Assembly (NCBI GenBank): GCA_021802375.1
Contig: JAKAAL010000074.1
Coordinates: forward strand, 1-10,737
DNA length: 10,737 bases
Origin: Bacillota bacterium
GTDB lineage: Bacteria > Bacillota_E > Sulfobacillia > Sulfobacillales > Sulfobacillaceae
Direction of reading: 5' to 3'
Under the pieces are notes generated by a model. It was given only the letters and a program-made list of their open reading frames with translations. It made no database searches and had not been told where the DNA came from. The position numbers and the translations under genes are program-made. Below are positions 1-7,604 of this stretch, one piece after another. Numbering within the stretch: position 1 is the stretch's first letter; the number at the start of each line of letters is the position of its first letter.

Positions 1-2070
1 TGGGGAGATGTGATCGGTGGTCACCGAGTCGCCCAGGATGGCTAGTACCCGCGCGCCGCGAATGGAGTGGAGCTCGTGCTCGCCCGGCTCCCAGTCGGTA
101 AAGAAGGGCGGCTCTTGGATATAGGTGGAGGCATGCTCCCATTGATACAATTGGCCTTGCGGGGCGCCCATCTGGTTCCACCGCGGGTTGGCATTAAAGA
201 CGGTTTCATATTGCTCTCGGAACATCTCGGGATGAATGGCCTCCTGCACCGTGGAGAAAATCTCCTCCGTGGTCGGCCAAATATCCTTGAGGTAGACCGG
301 CCGTCCGTCCGACCCATGACCTAACGGCTCGGATTGCAGATCCAGGTCCACCGTGCCAGCTAAGGCGTACGCGACCACCAGAGGTGGGGAGGCCAAATAA
401 TTGGCCTTGACGAGAGCATGAATACGCCCTTCGAAATTACGGTTGCCGGATAAAACCGCGGCCACTGTCAAATCACCGTCGGAGATAGCCTTCGCGACGG
501 CTTCCGGCAAGGGACCGCTGTTTCCGATGCAAGTGGTGCAGCCATAACCGACGACTTCAAAGCCCAGTTGGTTCAGATAGGGCATCAGGCCAGCTCGCTT
601 CAAATAGGCCGTGACGACACGAGATCCGGGCGCCAAACTCGTCTTTACATACTTGGGAGGCGTCAGGCCGCGCTCGGCGGCCCTCTTGGCCAAAAGTCCC
701 GCCCCAATCATCACCATGGGGTTCGAGGTGTTGGTACAGCTGGTGATGGCGGCAATAACCACCGCACCCTGCTTGAGCGTCTCTTCGGTGCCATCGGGGT
801 GATGGACGATGGCGCTCTTGTGCGTGTCCGCCTCGGAAAGACCAAAGCCGCGCTGCGCCACGGGCGCAGTTAACGCGGATTCAAAGGTCGGCTTCATCGA
901 AGACAGCGGCACACGGTCCTGGGGACGCTTAGGACCCGCCAAACTCGGCTCCACGGAGCTGAGATCCAACTCCAGCACATCACTGAAGACGGGATCGGGC
1001 GTGTTGTCAGTGCGGAATAAGCCTTGTTCCTTCATATACCATTCGACCAAGGCGACGTGTTCGGCGCTGCGGCCCGTCTCACGCATGTAGCGCAAAGTTT
1101 CTTCGTCCACAGGGAAGAATCCCATGGTGGCGCCGTATTCAGGCGCCATGTTGGCAATGGTGGCGCGGTCCGCCAAACTCATGTGGGTGAGGCCTGGGCC
1201 GAAATACTCGACGAACTTGCCCACGACGCCGTGCTGACGCAAACGCTGGGTAATGGTCAAGGCCAGGTCGGTCGCCGTGGCGCCTTCGCGCAGCCGGCCG
1301 GTGAGCTTGAATCCGACCACGTCCGGCGTTACGAAATAGAGCGGTTGTCCCAGCATGTTGGCTTCTGCCTCAATACCGCCGACGCCCCATCCCAGCACGC
1401 CCAGACCATTAATCATGGTGGTGTGTGAGTCGGTGCCCACGACAGAGTCGGGGAACACCACGGTTTCGCCGTTGCGGGTGCGCGATGCCACGACTGAGGC
1501 CAAATATTCCAGATTGACTTGGTGCACAATCCCGGTGGCCGGCGGAACCACGCGGAAATTGTCAAAGGATTTCTGCGCCCAGTTCAAAAACCGGTAGCGC
1601 TCATGATTACGTTCAAATTCGCGATCCATGTTGAAGTCCAAGGCCTTTAGCTGGCCGAACTGGTCCACCTGCACCGAGTGGTCGATGACCAAATCGACCG
1701 GCACCAAGGGATTGATTCGCTTGGGATCGCGGTGGTGGCGCTCCATGACGGAGCGCAGGGCAGCCAAGTCCACGACGGCCGGCACTCCCGTGAAGTCCTG
1801 CAAAACAACGCGGGCGGGCTTGAAGGGGATCTCGCGCTGACTGGGCGCATCGGGCGACCAGCGCGCCAGCGCCTCCACGTCCTCCGGATTTATTTGGTAG
1901 TTGTCCACCTGACGCAGCAGGGATTCCAGCAAAACTTTGATGGAGAAGGGCAAACGATCGATGGCAGCGCCATTGAGGTCCTGAAGGGCGCTGAGGCGAT
2001 AGTAGACGACGGAGCGGCCTTCGACCTCTTGCGTGGCGCGTGCGCCAAATGGATCGAGTTGAGCGGTCAA
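1..2070 (-). CDS. acnA: Aconitate hydratase (AcnA/IRP type), 3' end beyond the window
   Basis: Aconitase interconverts citrate and isocitrate through cis-aconitate in the cytosolic TCA cycle, using a [4Fe-4S] cluster. Reading the minus strand gives 690 uninterrupted codons. The N-terminal part reads [18 protein letters not shown]. Family landmarks are [28 protein letters not shown] with Cys445, and [12 protein letters not shown] with Cys511 and Cys514. The spacing of the three cluster cysteines (66, then 3) equals that of E. coli AcnA (435, 501, 504). The reading ends at [12 protein letters not shown], so about 200 C-terminal residues (swivel domain) are missing compared with the roughly 890-residue family length. 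I chose the TTG at 2070 because a 7-base Shine-Dalgarno match lies 5 bases before it. The in-frame GTG at 2079 falls inside that site, and an in-frame stop lies further upstream. The gene is divergent from prfC. The family and the AcnA subtype are very secure; the start is likely. Confidence 0.96.
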   Translation of the reverse strand, partial: MTAQLDPFGARATQEVEGRSVVYYRLSALQDLNGAAIDRLPFSIKVLLESLLRQVDNYQINPEDVEALARWSPDAPSQREIPFKPARVVLQDFTGVPAVVDLAALRSVMERHHRDPKRINPLVPVDLVIDHSVQVDQFGQLKALDFNMDREFERNHERYRFLNWAQKSFDNFRVVPPATGIVHQVNLEYLASVVASRTRNGETVVFPDSVVGTDSHTTMINGLGVLGWGVGGIEAEANMLGQPLYFVTPDVVGFKLTGRLREGATATDLALTITQRLRQHGVVGKFVEYFGPGLTHMSLADRATIANMAPEYGATMGFFPVDEETLRYMRETGRSAEHVALVEWYMKEQGLFRTDNTPDPVFSDVLELDLSSVEPSLAGPKRPQDRVPLSSMKPTFESALTAPVAQRGFGLSEADTHKSAIVHHPDGTEETLKQGAVVIAAITSCTNTSNPMVMIGAGLLAKRAAERGLTPPKYVKTSLAPGSRVVTAYLKRAGLMPYLNQLGFEVVGYGCTTCIGNSGPLPEAVAKAISDGDLTVAAVLSGNRNFEGRIHALVKANYLASPPLVVAYALAGTVDLDLQSEPLGHGSDGRPVYLKDIWPTTEEIFSTVQEAIHPEMFREQYETVFNANPRWNQMGAPQGQLYQWEHASTYIQEPPFFTDWEPGEHELHSIRGARVLAILGDSVTTDHISP

Positions 2071-2075
2071 ACTGT

Positions 2076-2082
2076 TCACCTC
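2076..2082 (-). promoter_or_regulatory. Ribosome-binding site fixing a TTG start for the aconitase gene
   Basis: On the minus strand GAGGTGA matches seven consecutive positions of the 16S anti-Shine-Dalgarno complement and ends 5 bases before TTG at 2070. This decides the TTG start over the GTG at 2079, which lies within the site itself. Confidence 0.75.
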
Positions 2083-2112
2083 GCTTAAGATGTCGCATCA
2101 ATTCCATCATCT

Positions 2113-2141
2113 ATTGTAAACCTTGCACGACCCCATGGCGA
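2113..2141 (-). promoter_or_regulatory. Possible promoter of the aconitase gene
   Basis: On the minus strand TACAAT (2118 down to 2113) fits a -10 box at 5 of 6 positions. TCGCCA (2141 down to 2136), 17 bases upstream, fits a -35 box at 4 of 6. This would give a leader of about 36 bases before the TTG start. The -35 match is weak and the spacer is short, so this is a candidate only. Confidence 0.35.
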
Positions 2142-2163
2142 TTCCGGTTTGTCAGAAACGATC

Positions 2164-2172
2164 TGTTATAAT
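2164..2172 (+). promoter_or_regulatory. Extended -10 promoter of prfC
   Basis: TGTTATAAT is a full extended -10 element: TG, one base, then the consensus TATAAT. No good -35 box lies 16-18 bases upstream; TTGTCA at 2149 is only 12 bases away. Extended -10 promoters often dispense with a -35, so this is probably a vegetative sigma-factor promoter starting near 2179, leaving a leader of about 45 bases before the prfC start. Confidence 0.65.
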
Positions 2173-2181
2173 CGCGGGAGG

Positions 2182-2195
2182 ACTCGTGATCGAGT
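2182..2195. repeat. Short perfect inverted repeat at the prfC transcription start
   Basis: ACTCG (2182-2186) and CGAGT (2191-2195) are perfect complements around TGAT. The repeat lies about 10 bases after the -10 box, where the first transcribed bases should be. It could be an operator half-site pair or a small hairpin at the mRNA 5' end. Five-base arms can also arise by chance. Confidence 0.35.
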
Positions 2196-2225
2196 ATTGT
2201 GCGGAAAAGACTTGAAGGAGACATC

Positions 2226-3812
2226 ATGGCCCAAGCACCTATCGAAGAAATCAACCGCGGGCGCACGTTTGCCATTATTTCGCATCCTGACGCCGGGAAA
2301 ACTACGTTGACTGAAAAGCTGCTTTTATTCGGCGGCGCCATTCGCGAGGCGGGCGCCGTCAAGGCGCGCCGGGCTCAGCAGCATGCTCGTTCTGACTGGA
2401 TGGAAATTGAGCGGCAGCGAGGCATCTCCGTGACATCCACGGTGTTGCAATTTGCCTATAAAGGGTTTCGCATCAACTTGCTCGACACCCCCGGGCACCA
2501 AGACTTCAGCGAAGACACCTACCGTACGCTTCTGGCGGCCGATAGTGTGGTGATGGTGTTGGATGCGGCCAAAGGTGTCGAAGAGCAGACCATCAAGCTG
2601 TATCAAGTGGCGCGGCGCCGACAGGTTCCGGTGTTTACTTTTGTCAACAAGCTGGACCGCGAAGCGCGGGAGCCGTGGGAGATACTGGAGGAGATCGAAC
2701 GTATTTTAGGGATCTCCACCTATGCCATGAACTGGCCGGTGGGCATGGGGCAAGGCTTTCAAGGACTGTACGATCGCAAGGCGGGGATGTTCGAACGGTT
2801 TAATCGGCAGAATCGTGAGTTTACGCGCCTTCCCCTGTCACAGGCAGGATTGGACAGCCATGACTCGGCCCATCTGCAGGAAGACTTGGAATTACTGGAC
2901 GGGGCCGGCGAAGCCTTCGATCCGACGCTTGTGACAGAGGGGCTCCTGACGCCCGTATACTTTGGGAGCGCCATGGCAAATTTTGGCGTGGAGACATTTT
3001 TAAACGGTTACCTCGATTTGGCCCCGGGTCCGCGACCGCGGGAGAGTATCGAGGGTACCGTTCAACCGGAAGCCCCGTTCTTCTCCGGCTTTGTGTTCAA
3101 GATCCAGGCCAACATGAACCCGGCCCACCGCGATCGCGTGGCATTTCTAAGAATTTGCTCGGGGCACTTTGAGCGCAACATGCCCGTTCAACACACGCGC
3201 ACCGGGCGCACTATCCGTCTGGCTCAACCGCAGCAATTCATGGCGCAAGACCGAGCCCTCATTGACGAAGCCTATCCAGGAGATGTCATCGGCATCCATG
3301 ATACCGGCCTCTTGTACATCGGAGACACCTTGAGCGAGGTTTCCAAACTCACCTTCACCGGGTTTCCGCGCTTTTCGCCCGAACACTTTGCAGAGGTCGA
3401 GCTCAAATACACTCTCAAGCACAAGCAATATCAGCGCGGACTGGATGAGTTGGTGCAAGAAGGGCTCTTGCAGCGCTTTCGTCCGGACGATCAGGGGCCG
3501 CAGGTTTATCTCGGCGTGGTCGGACCGCTGCAGTTCGACGTGCTGACCTACCGCCTCAAGAGCGAGTACGGTGTGGAGGTCAGCCTTCGCACGCTCAGCT
3601 ATACGATGGCCCGCTGGGTGGTTGAGGGTCCGGAGGCCTTTGAATTCGGTCGGTTTGACCGGGTACGGCTGGTCATCGATGATGATGGCCAACGCGTTTT
3701 GCTCGTGGAGGATGAGCGGACCCTGGAGCGCCTGGTGGAACGTTATCCCAGTCTCACAGTGGCCGAAAGCTCACCTATCCGACACGCCGAGTCCTCCGCC
3801 TCACCGTCTTAA
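2226..3812 (+). CDS. prfC: Peptide chain release factor 3 (RF3)
   Basis: RF3 is a cytosolic translational GTPase that removes RF1/RF2 from the ribosome after peptide release. The 528-residue product is almost exactly the length of E. coli RF3 (529). GTPase motifs are in order: P-loop SHPDAGKTT at residues 19-27, switch 1 QRGISVTST at 64-72, DTPGH at 87-91 and NKLD at 141-144. The stretch QQHARSDWMEIERQRG and the HPDAGKTT form of the P-loop point to RF3 rather than EF-G. The C-terminal half has the RF3 domain 2/3 region, including GPLQFDVLTYRLKSEYGVEV. An open frame extends upstream to a GTG at 2199, but AAGGAG at 2215-2220 sits 5 bases before the ATG at 2226, so I start there. The gene is divergent from acnA, is preceded by its own extended -10 promoter, and appears intact. 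Confidence 0.97.
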   Translation: MAQAPIEEINRGRTFAIISHPDAGKTTLTEKLLLFGGAIREAGAVKARRAQQHARSDWMEIERQRGISVTSTVLQFAYKGFRINLLDTPGHQDFSEDTYRTLLAADSVVMVLDAAKGVEEQTIKLYQVARRRQVPVFTFVNKLDREAREPWEILEEIERILGISTYAMNWPVGMGQGFQGLYDRKAGMFERFNRQNREFTRLPLSQAGLDSHDSAHLQEDLELLDGAGEAFDPTLVTEGLLTPVYFGSAMANFGVETFLNGYLDLAPGPRPRESIEGTVQPEAPFFSGFVFKIQANMNPAHRDRVAFLRICSGHFERNMPVQHTRTGRTIRLAQPQQFMAQDRALIDEAYPGDVIGIHDTGLLYIGDTLSEVSKLTFTGFPRFSPEHFAEVELKYTLKHKQYQRGLDELVQEGLLQRFRPDDQGPQVYLGVVGPLQFDVLTYRLKSEYGVEVSLRTLSYTMARWVVEGPEAFEFGRFDRVRLVIDDDGQRVLLVEDERTLERLVERYPSLTVAESSPIRHAESSASPS

Positions 3813-3850
3813 TTCCGAGGCCTGACTTATGGTAACCTAGATTCGTTGCG

Positions 3851-3866
3851 GCCCGGTTCAACGGGC
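3851..3866 (+). other. Small hairpin ahead of the aldo/keto reductase ribosome-binding site
   Basis: GCCCG and CGGGC form a perfect 5-base stem around the loop GTTCAA, about 10 bases before the ribosome-binding site. No T-run follows, so it is not a standard terminator. It may be a leader structure, or it may be chance. Confidence 0.35.
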
Positions 3867-3887
3867 TCATCGAAGAGGAGGGTCACC

Positions 3888-4841
3888 ATGGAATATCGTC
3901 GCTTGGGACGAGCAGGCATTCAGGTTTCCGCCATCGCCTTGGGCAGTTGGCTTACATACGGCACCGTGACGGAGCAGGAGACGGCCAAGGCATGTGTCCA
4001 TGAAGCATTCGAACAAGGGATTAATCACTTTGACTGCGCCAACGTGTACGGCAGTGAGCCGCACGCGGCCGAACGGTTTTTGGCCGAGGCGCTGGCTCCG
4101 TATCGACGCAGCGAGTACGTGCTGACGACCAAGGCCTATTGGCCCATTAGCCCCAAGCCCAACCAGGGCGGTCTCTCCCGCAAGCACATTTTTGACCAGG
4201 TGGAGACGAGCTTGAAGGCCCTCAACACCGACTATGTCGACATCTTCTACTGCCATCGGGCGGATCCCAACACCGAGATGGAGGAGACGCTCCGGGCCAT
4301 CGACGACTTGGTGCGGCAGGGCAAGGTGCTCTACGGCGGCATCAGCGAATGGCAGCCAGCCCAAATTGCCGAAGCGCTGACCGTGCAGGAGGCGCTGAAA
4401 CTGAATCCGCTGCGTGCCAGCCAACCGGTCTACAACTTGTTGAACCGCTACATTGAAGCTGGCGTTCTGCCGGTGTGCGAAAGCGCCGGCATTGGCTTGG
4501 TGGTGTTCTCGCCCCTCGCCCAAGGCCTTTTGACGGGTAAGTACCGGAAGGGACAGGCCGTTCCCGAAGGGTCTCGAGCCAGCGTCGCCAAGGTCAGCGG
4601 GTCTATGCAGCGCCTGATGAACGACGAGACTTTGGACACGATTGAGAAGCTCCTGACGGTGGCTCAGGATCTCAACATCAGCTTAAGCCAACTGGCCCTG
4701 GCTTGGATTCTGCGTCAACCCGCTGTTTCCAGCGCCCTGATTGGCGCCTCCAAGCCCGAGCAGATCAAAGAGAACGTCAAGGCATTGGACGTCAAGCTGT
4801 CTCAGGAGACCCTGGATCGCATCGAGACAATCTTGGCATAG
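3888..4841 (+). CDS. Aldo/keto reductase (potassium-channel beta-subunit/YghZ-like group)
   Basis: This is a probable NAD(P)H-dependent reductase of aldehydes or ketones, soluble, with a TIM-barrel fold. The 317-residue length is normal for the family. The start MEYRRLGRAGIQVSAIALGSW is typical. The catalytic tetrad is visible: Asp49 and Tyr54 in FDCANVYGS, Lys82 in VLTTKAYW and His123 in FYCHRADP. GGISEW, FSPLAQGLLTGKY and the C-terminal cofactor-binding segment SALIGASKPEQIKENV are also present. The closest resemblance I recognise is the Kv-beta/YghZ-like subgroup; the substrate cannot be read from the sequence. An upstream in-frame TTG at 3846 is rejected because GAGGAGGG (3876-3883) stands 4 bases before the ATG at 3888. 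A weak TATGGT at 3828-3833 could be a -10 box. It lies 75 bases after prfC and leads a run of five codirectional genes. Confidence 0.93.
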   Translation: MEYRRLGRAGIQVSAIALGSWLTYGTVTEQETAKACVHEAFEQGINHFDCANVYGSEPHAAERFLAEALAPYRRSEYVLTTKAYWPISPKPNQGGLSRKHIFDQVETSLKALNTDYVDIFYCHRADPNTEMEETLRAIDDLVRQGKVLYGGISEWQPAQIAEALTVQEALKLNPLRASQPVYNLLNRYIEAGVLPVCESAGIGLVVFSPLAQGLLTGKYRKGQAVPEGSRASVAKVSGSMQRLMNDETLDTIEKLLTVAQDLNISLSQLALAWILRQPAVSSALIGASKPEQIKENVKALDVKLSQETLDRIETILA

Positions 4842-4884
4842 TTGGGTCAACCCTCGCTTATCCATATACCGGGGGCGAGGCGAG

Positions 4885-5676
4885 ATGCGATGGCGACGAT
4901 GGATCCGGTGGCCGGGCATATCGGCACCGGATCCGCTGTTTTTGCGATATGTTGGGCGGGTTCCCAATTGGCGAATCGTCCTAGCGACAGTGGTGGGCGG
5001 TTTGATGGTGCTGGTGATGGGGCACGCGGCGCATTCCAGCGCCATCGGCTATGGGTATGGCGGGGCCCTGTTTGTGCTCCTCAGTTGGCCCTTGATGCGC
5101 GCGGTGGTGCGTTCCCTGGTTTGGACCGACAGCACCATTTGGCAGACCATTCTGCTGGTGATCGCCAGCCTGGCGATGGGCACCGTGGGGGACAAAATGC
5201 TGGGGTTCAATCCGCAGGCCAGCAAGATTCACCAAATTACCTGGCCGCAAGGGCAACACATGTTGTGGCAATTTCCGTTGGTGCTGCCCGTCGAGAATCT
5301 CATCCTCCTCGGCGGACTCATTGCGGTATGGCAACTGGTGCGGCCCAAGACAGCCTTTGAGCGGCTGATGGTGGCTGTGGTGGCAGCCTTTGTGTTTGGG
5401 CTCTGGCACGTACCAGCGTGGGGCGGGTGGACCATGCTGGTGATCGGCCTCACGGTGCTGCCCTGGACGCTCTACTTGCTGGCCACTGGGGATATGATGG
5501 TTCCGGTTTTGGCTCATATCGTGATGGACACTCTAGCGGTGTTGGGGACGGCCGCACCGGCCGAATCGCTGACCCGCAAGATGGCCGATCCGGTGTTGCT
5601 CCTGTTGTTGTTGGGACTGGGGCTGATGTGGTCCTTGTACCGGGAGTGGGGAGATCGCCGTCACCGCAATTCCTAA
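4885..5676 (+). CDS. CPBP-family intramembrane protease homologue with altered first motif
   Basis: This is a 263-residue multi-spanning membrane protein. CPBP/Rce1-type proteins are glutamate-dependent intramembrane proteases; in bacteria many have unknown substrates. Two of the three family motifs are clear: FGLWH at 171-175 (FxxxH) and HIVMD at 211-215 (HxxxD/N). The first motif, normally EExxxRG, appears as ENLILLG at 137-143. Glu137 is kept, but the second Glu is Asn138 and the Arg is Leu142. Hydrophobic segments lie near residues 30-46, 58-75, 86-102, 130-151, 161-174, 183-200 and 240-254. The N-terminus is rich in Arg and Trp (MRWRRWIRWP). The ATG at 4885 follows a modest GGGGGCGAGG site. 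It lies 43 bases after the aldo/keto reductase gene, so cotranscription is likely. Activity is uncertain because of the altered motif. Confidence 0.82.
   Translation: MRWRRWIRWPGISAPDPLFLRYVGRVPNWRIVLATVVGGLMVLVMGHAAHSSAIGYGYGGALFVLLSWPLMRAVVRSLVWTDSTIWQTILLVIASLAMGTVGDKMLGFNPQASKIHQITWPQGQHMLWQFPLVLPVENLILLGGLIAVWQLVRPKTAFERLMVAVVAAFVFGLWHVPAWGGWTMLVIGLTVLPWTLYLLATGDMMVPVLAHIVMDTLAVLGTAAPAESLTRKMADPVLLLLLLGLGLMWSLYREWGDRRHRNS
4901..4939 (+). terminator. Hairpin plus five T's inside the start of the CPBP gene; possible attenuator
   Basis: GGATCCGGTG (4901-4910) and CACCGGATCC (4925-4934) form a perfect 10-base stem. CCG/CGG can extend it after one bulged base. Four bases after the stem comes TTTTT (4939-4943). 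It lies 16 bases after the start ATG, over codons 6-17. It resembles an intrinsic terminator with a displaced, short T-tract. It could instead modulate translation, or be a coding coincidence. Confidence 0.4.
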
Positions 5677-5689
5677 CCCTGCAATGTCG

Positions 5690-5695
5690 TATGAT
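5690..5695 (+). promoter_or_regulatory. Possible -10 box ahead of the Nudix gene
   Basis: TATGAT matches the -10 consensus at 5 of 6 positions in the 42-base gap after the CPBP gene. No convincing -35 box is present. Transcription would start near 5702, giving a leader of only about 17 bases that begins at the ribosome-binding site. Confidence 0.25.
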
Positions 5696-5718
5696 GGAAG
5701 CAGGGGGGATGTGTGGTG

Positions 5719-6222
5719 ATGGGAAGCTGGGAAATCTCCGCCAAGGGCGTTGGCTTCTATCAGAATCGGGTCCTGTTGATGGCCAACGACCGCCAGGAAT
5801 GGGAACTTCCGGGCGGGCGCATTGAAGTCGGGGAACGTCCAGAAGATGCGGTGGCGCGCGAATGGCGAGAAGAGACCGGGATTGCTGTGACGGCAGGCCC
5901 GGTCCTGGATGCCGGTTTTTTCGCGCCCACTGCGGCCAAAACCGTCATGCTGCTGATCTACCAGTTAGACCCATTGGGCACCGACCAGGTCACGTTATCG
6001 GATGAGCACCAAGGTCACCTGTGGGCGCCGCTGGATGACTTGCCGGTCACCCTGCCAGCCGTCTATCAGCGTGCCATTCAACGGGCGCGAAGCCTTCCGC
6101 CTCTCGAATATCGCGTGTTGGAGACCCTCCAAAGGCGGCTTTTGCACGATCAGGGCCAGCGGATGGTGCGGCTCTACTCGACGGGGGTGCCGCGGATTGG
6201 CGTAGGGGAGGACCGCTCATGA
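5719..6222 (+). CDS. Nudix hydrolase
   Basis: Nudix enzymes cleave nucleoside diphosphates linked to another group, using divalent metal. The product is 167 residues from this ATG. A perfect Nudix box (G-x5-E-x7-RE-U-x-EE-x-G-U) spans residues 33-55: GRIEVGE, then REWREETGI, with the metal-binding glutamates at 51 and 52. Upstream, GVGFYQNRVLLMAN and WELPGG match the usual beta strands before the box. The overall form resembles MutT/ADP-ribose-type small Nudix proteins, but the substrate cannot be assigned. The start is uncertain: GTG at 5713, GTG at 5716 and ATG at 5719 are consecutive in-frame candidates after the G-rich site AGGGGGG (5702-5708). Spacing slightly favours 5716, and codon type favours 5719. 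Its TGA overlaps the start of the amidase gene by four bases (ATGA), indicating translational coupling. Confidence 0.93.
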   Translation: MGSWEISAKGVGFYQNRVLLMANDRQEWELPGGRIEVGERPEDAVAREWREETGIAVTAGPVLDAGFFAPTAAKTVMLLIYQLDPLGTDQVTLSDEHQGHLWAPLDDLPVTLPAVYQRAIQRARSLPPLEYRVLETLQRRLLHDQGQRMVRLYSTGVPRIGVGEDRS

Positions 6223-7574
6223 ATGCACGAGCTTTGCATGAAGCGTTTAGACGCGGACAGCGGAACCCGGTCGACGTTTTAGAGGAACGCGTGCCGTTGA
6301 TCGGCCCCTGGCAGGAGCGCACGCATCTCTTTGTGGATTGGGACCTGGACCGTGCGAGGAAAGCGGCCGAAGCCTCGTGGGGTCGATATCAAGACGGTAC
6401 CTTCCAATCCGAGTGGGACGGCATCCTGGTTGGATTGAAAGATTTAATCGATGTCGAGGGGCAGAGGACCAGCGCGGGTTCTGGGCTCCGTCTTCAGCAT
6501 CGGGCTGATCGCGATGCCGCGGTCACCCGTCGGCTTCGGGAGGCCGGGGCGTTATATGAACTGGGCAAGCTGAATTTGCATGAATTTGCCTACGGCCCGA
6601 CGGGCGCCAGCTCATATTTCGGTCCCGTCGGCAACCCCTGGGATCCGGAAAGGATGTCAGGCGGATCCAGCAGCGGATCGGCGGTGGCGGTGGCCTCCGG
6701 CATTGTGCGGGGGGCTCTCGGCACCGATACCGGCGGGTCCGTCCGCATTCCCGCCGCTCTGAGCGGCATCTCGGGGCTTAAGCCGACCTACGGTGTCATC
6801 AGTACCGAGGGCGTCGTCCCCCTGTCGTGGTCGCTCGATCATGTCGGGCCTATGGCCCGCACTGTCGATGACGTGCAGAGCCTGTGGCATCTTTTGACAG
6901 GGCACGCCGGGGTTGCACCGCCCGGACGGAGACCCCGGGTATTTTGGCCGGAGGCGAGCCAGATCTTCTGTTACGACAAAGAACTGGACACCCACGTGCA
7001 AGAAACCATCAGGAAGATTCTCGGGGCGTTGGATGCCGAGGTCACGCGCGGGCCTTTGATGGACTTGGAGGAGATTTGGCTGGCTCAGTCCATCATCATT
7101 GGCTCGGAGGCGCTTAGCTATCACTGGGGCAACCTCTCGGAGCGCGCCCAGGACTATCAGCCTGATGTGCGGGAGCGGCTCACCCAGGGGGGCGCACATT
7201 TGGCGGTGGAATATTTAGCCGCCCTGCGCTGGCGCCAAGAGACAGCCCGGCGATATGATGCCTGGTTTCAGGCCTACGACTGGATGATTCTGCCCACCGT
7301 GCCCGTCGTGGCGCCCTATCTTACCGATACCGCAGTGACGAATCCAGCCGGGGCGTCGGAAGACGTGCGAGCGGTGTTGACACGATTCACGGCACCGTTC
7401 AATTTCTTGGGGATTCCGGCGTTGTCGCTGCCATTTGGCCTTTTCCGGGGCCTGCCTGTCGGCATCCAACTGGTGGCTCCGCGCGGCCAGGATGACTGGC
7501 TGCTGGCTTGGGGCCAAGACATCCAGAGGCGGTTTCCGGACAGCATGGCGGTTCCACCGGGCGCGCTTGCATAA
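6219..7574 (+). CDS. Amidase-signature family hydrolase (GatA-related)
   Basis: Amidase-signature enzymes hydrolyse carboxamides to the acid and ammonia (or amine) with a Ser-cisSer-Lys triad. The 451-residue protein has Lys74 in VGLKDLID, the cis-Ser near 150 in SGGSSSGSAVAVASG, and the nucleophile Ser174 in GTDTGGSVRIPAALSG. The 24-residue interval between the serines is the same as in GatA (S154/S178 in S. aureus). The signature continues with GLKPTYGVIS and a C-terminal segment FLGIPALSLPFG. I do not call it gatA: no gatC or gatB is nearby and it is somewhat short. It is probably a stand-alone amidase of unknown substrate. The start ATG overlaps the Nudix stop, with GGGGAGG at 6205-6211 as ribosome-binding site. 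It sits just ahead of a putative acid exporter, which may handle its product (inference). Confidence 0.93.
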   Translation: MNARALHEAFRRGQRNPVDVLEERVPLIGPWQERTHLFVDWDLDRARKAAEASWGRYQDGTFQSEWDGILVGLKDLIDVEGQRTSAGSGLRLQHRADRDAAVTRRLREAGALYELGKLNLHEFAYGPTGASSYFGPVGNPWDPERMSGGSSSGSAVAVASGIVRGALGTDTGGSVRIPAALSGISGLKPTYGVISTEGVVPLSWSLDHVGPMARTVDDVQSLWHLLTGHAGVAPPGRRPRVFWPEASQIFCYDKELDTHVQETIRKILGALDAEVTRGPLMDLEEIWLAQSIIIGSEALSYHWGNLSERAQDYQPDVRERLTQGGAHLAVEYLAALRWRQETARRYDAWFQAYDWMILPTVPVVAPYLTDTAVTNPAGASEDVRAVLTRFTAPFNFLGIPALSLPFGLFRGLPVGIQLVAPRGQDDWLLAWGQDIQRRFPDSMAVPPGALA

Positions 7575-7604
7575 TTCCAAGCCTAGTTCAAAAGCTACAA
7601 GATT

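Noticed and set aside
1024..1428. Plus-strand open frame across the aconitase gene
   Set aside because: The opposite strand encodes continuous, well-conserved aconitase through this stretch.
2199..2225. Upstream GTG start for prfC
   Set aside because: The extension includes the ribosome-binding site of the ATG at 2226, and the shorter protein matches the RF3 family length.
3147..3692. Long antisense open frame inside prfC, and similar frames opposite other genes
   Set aside because: They mirror the codon structure of well-identified genes, show no recognisable family or proper ribosome-binding site, and are expected in GC-rich DNA.
3851..3867. GGTTCAA with paired arms as a tRNA T-arm or attachment-site remnant
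   Set aside because: No acceptor, anticodon or D-arm structure surrounds it, and no integrase or second copy is present.
5549..5563. CGGCCG-CAC-CGGCCG repeat
   Set aside because: It is short and GC-rich, lies within the CPBP coding region encoding TAAPAE, and is probably chance.
6219..7574. Amidase as GatA of the Glu-tRNA(Gln) amidotransferase
   Set aside because: The catalytic triad fits the whole superfamily, but gatC and gatB are absent nearby and the length and context fit a stand-alone amidase better.
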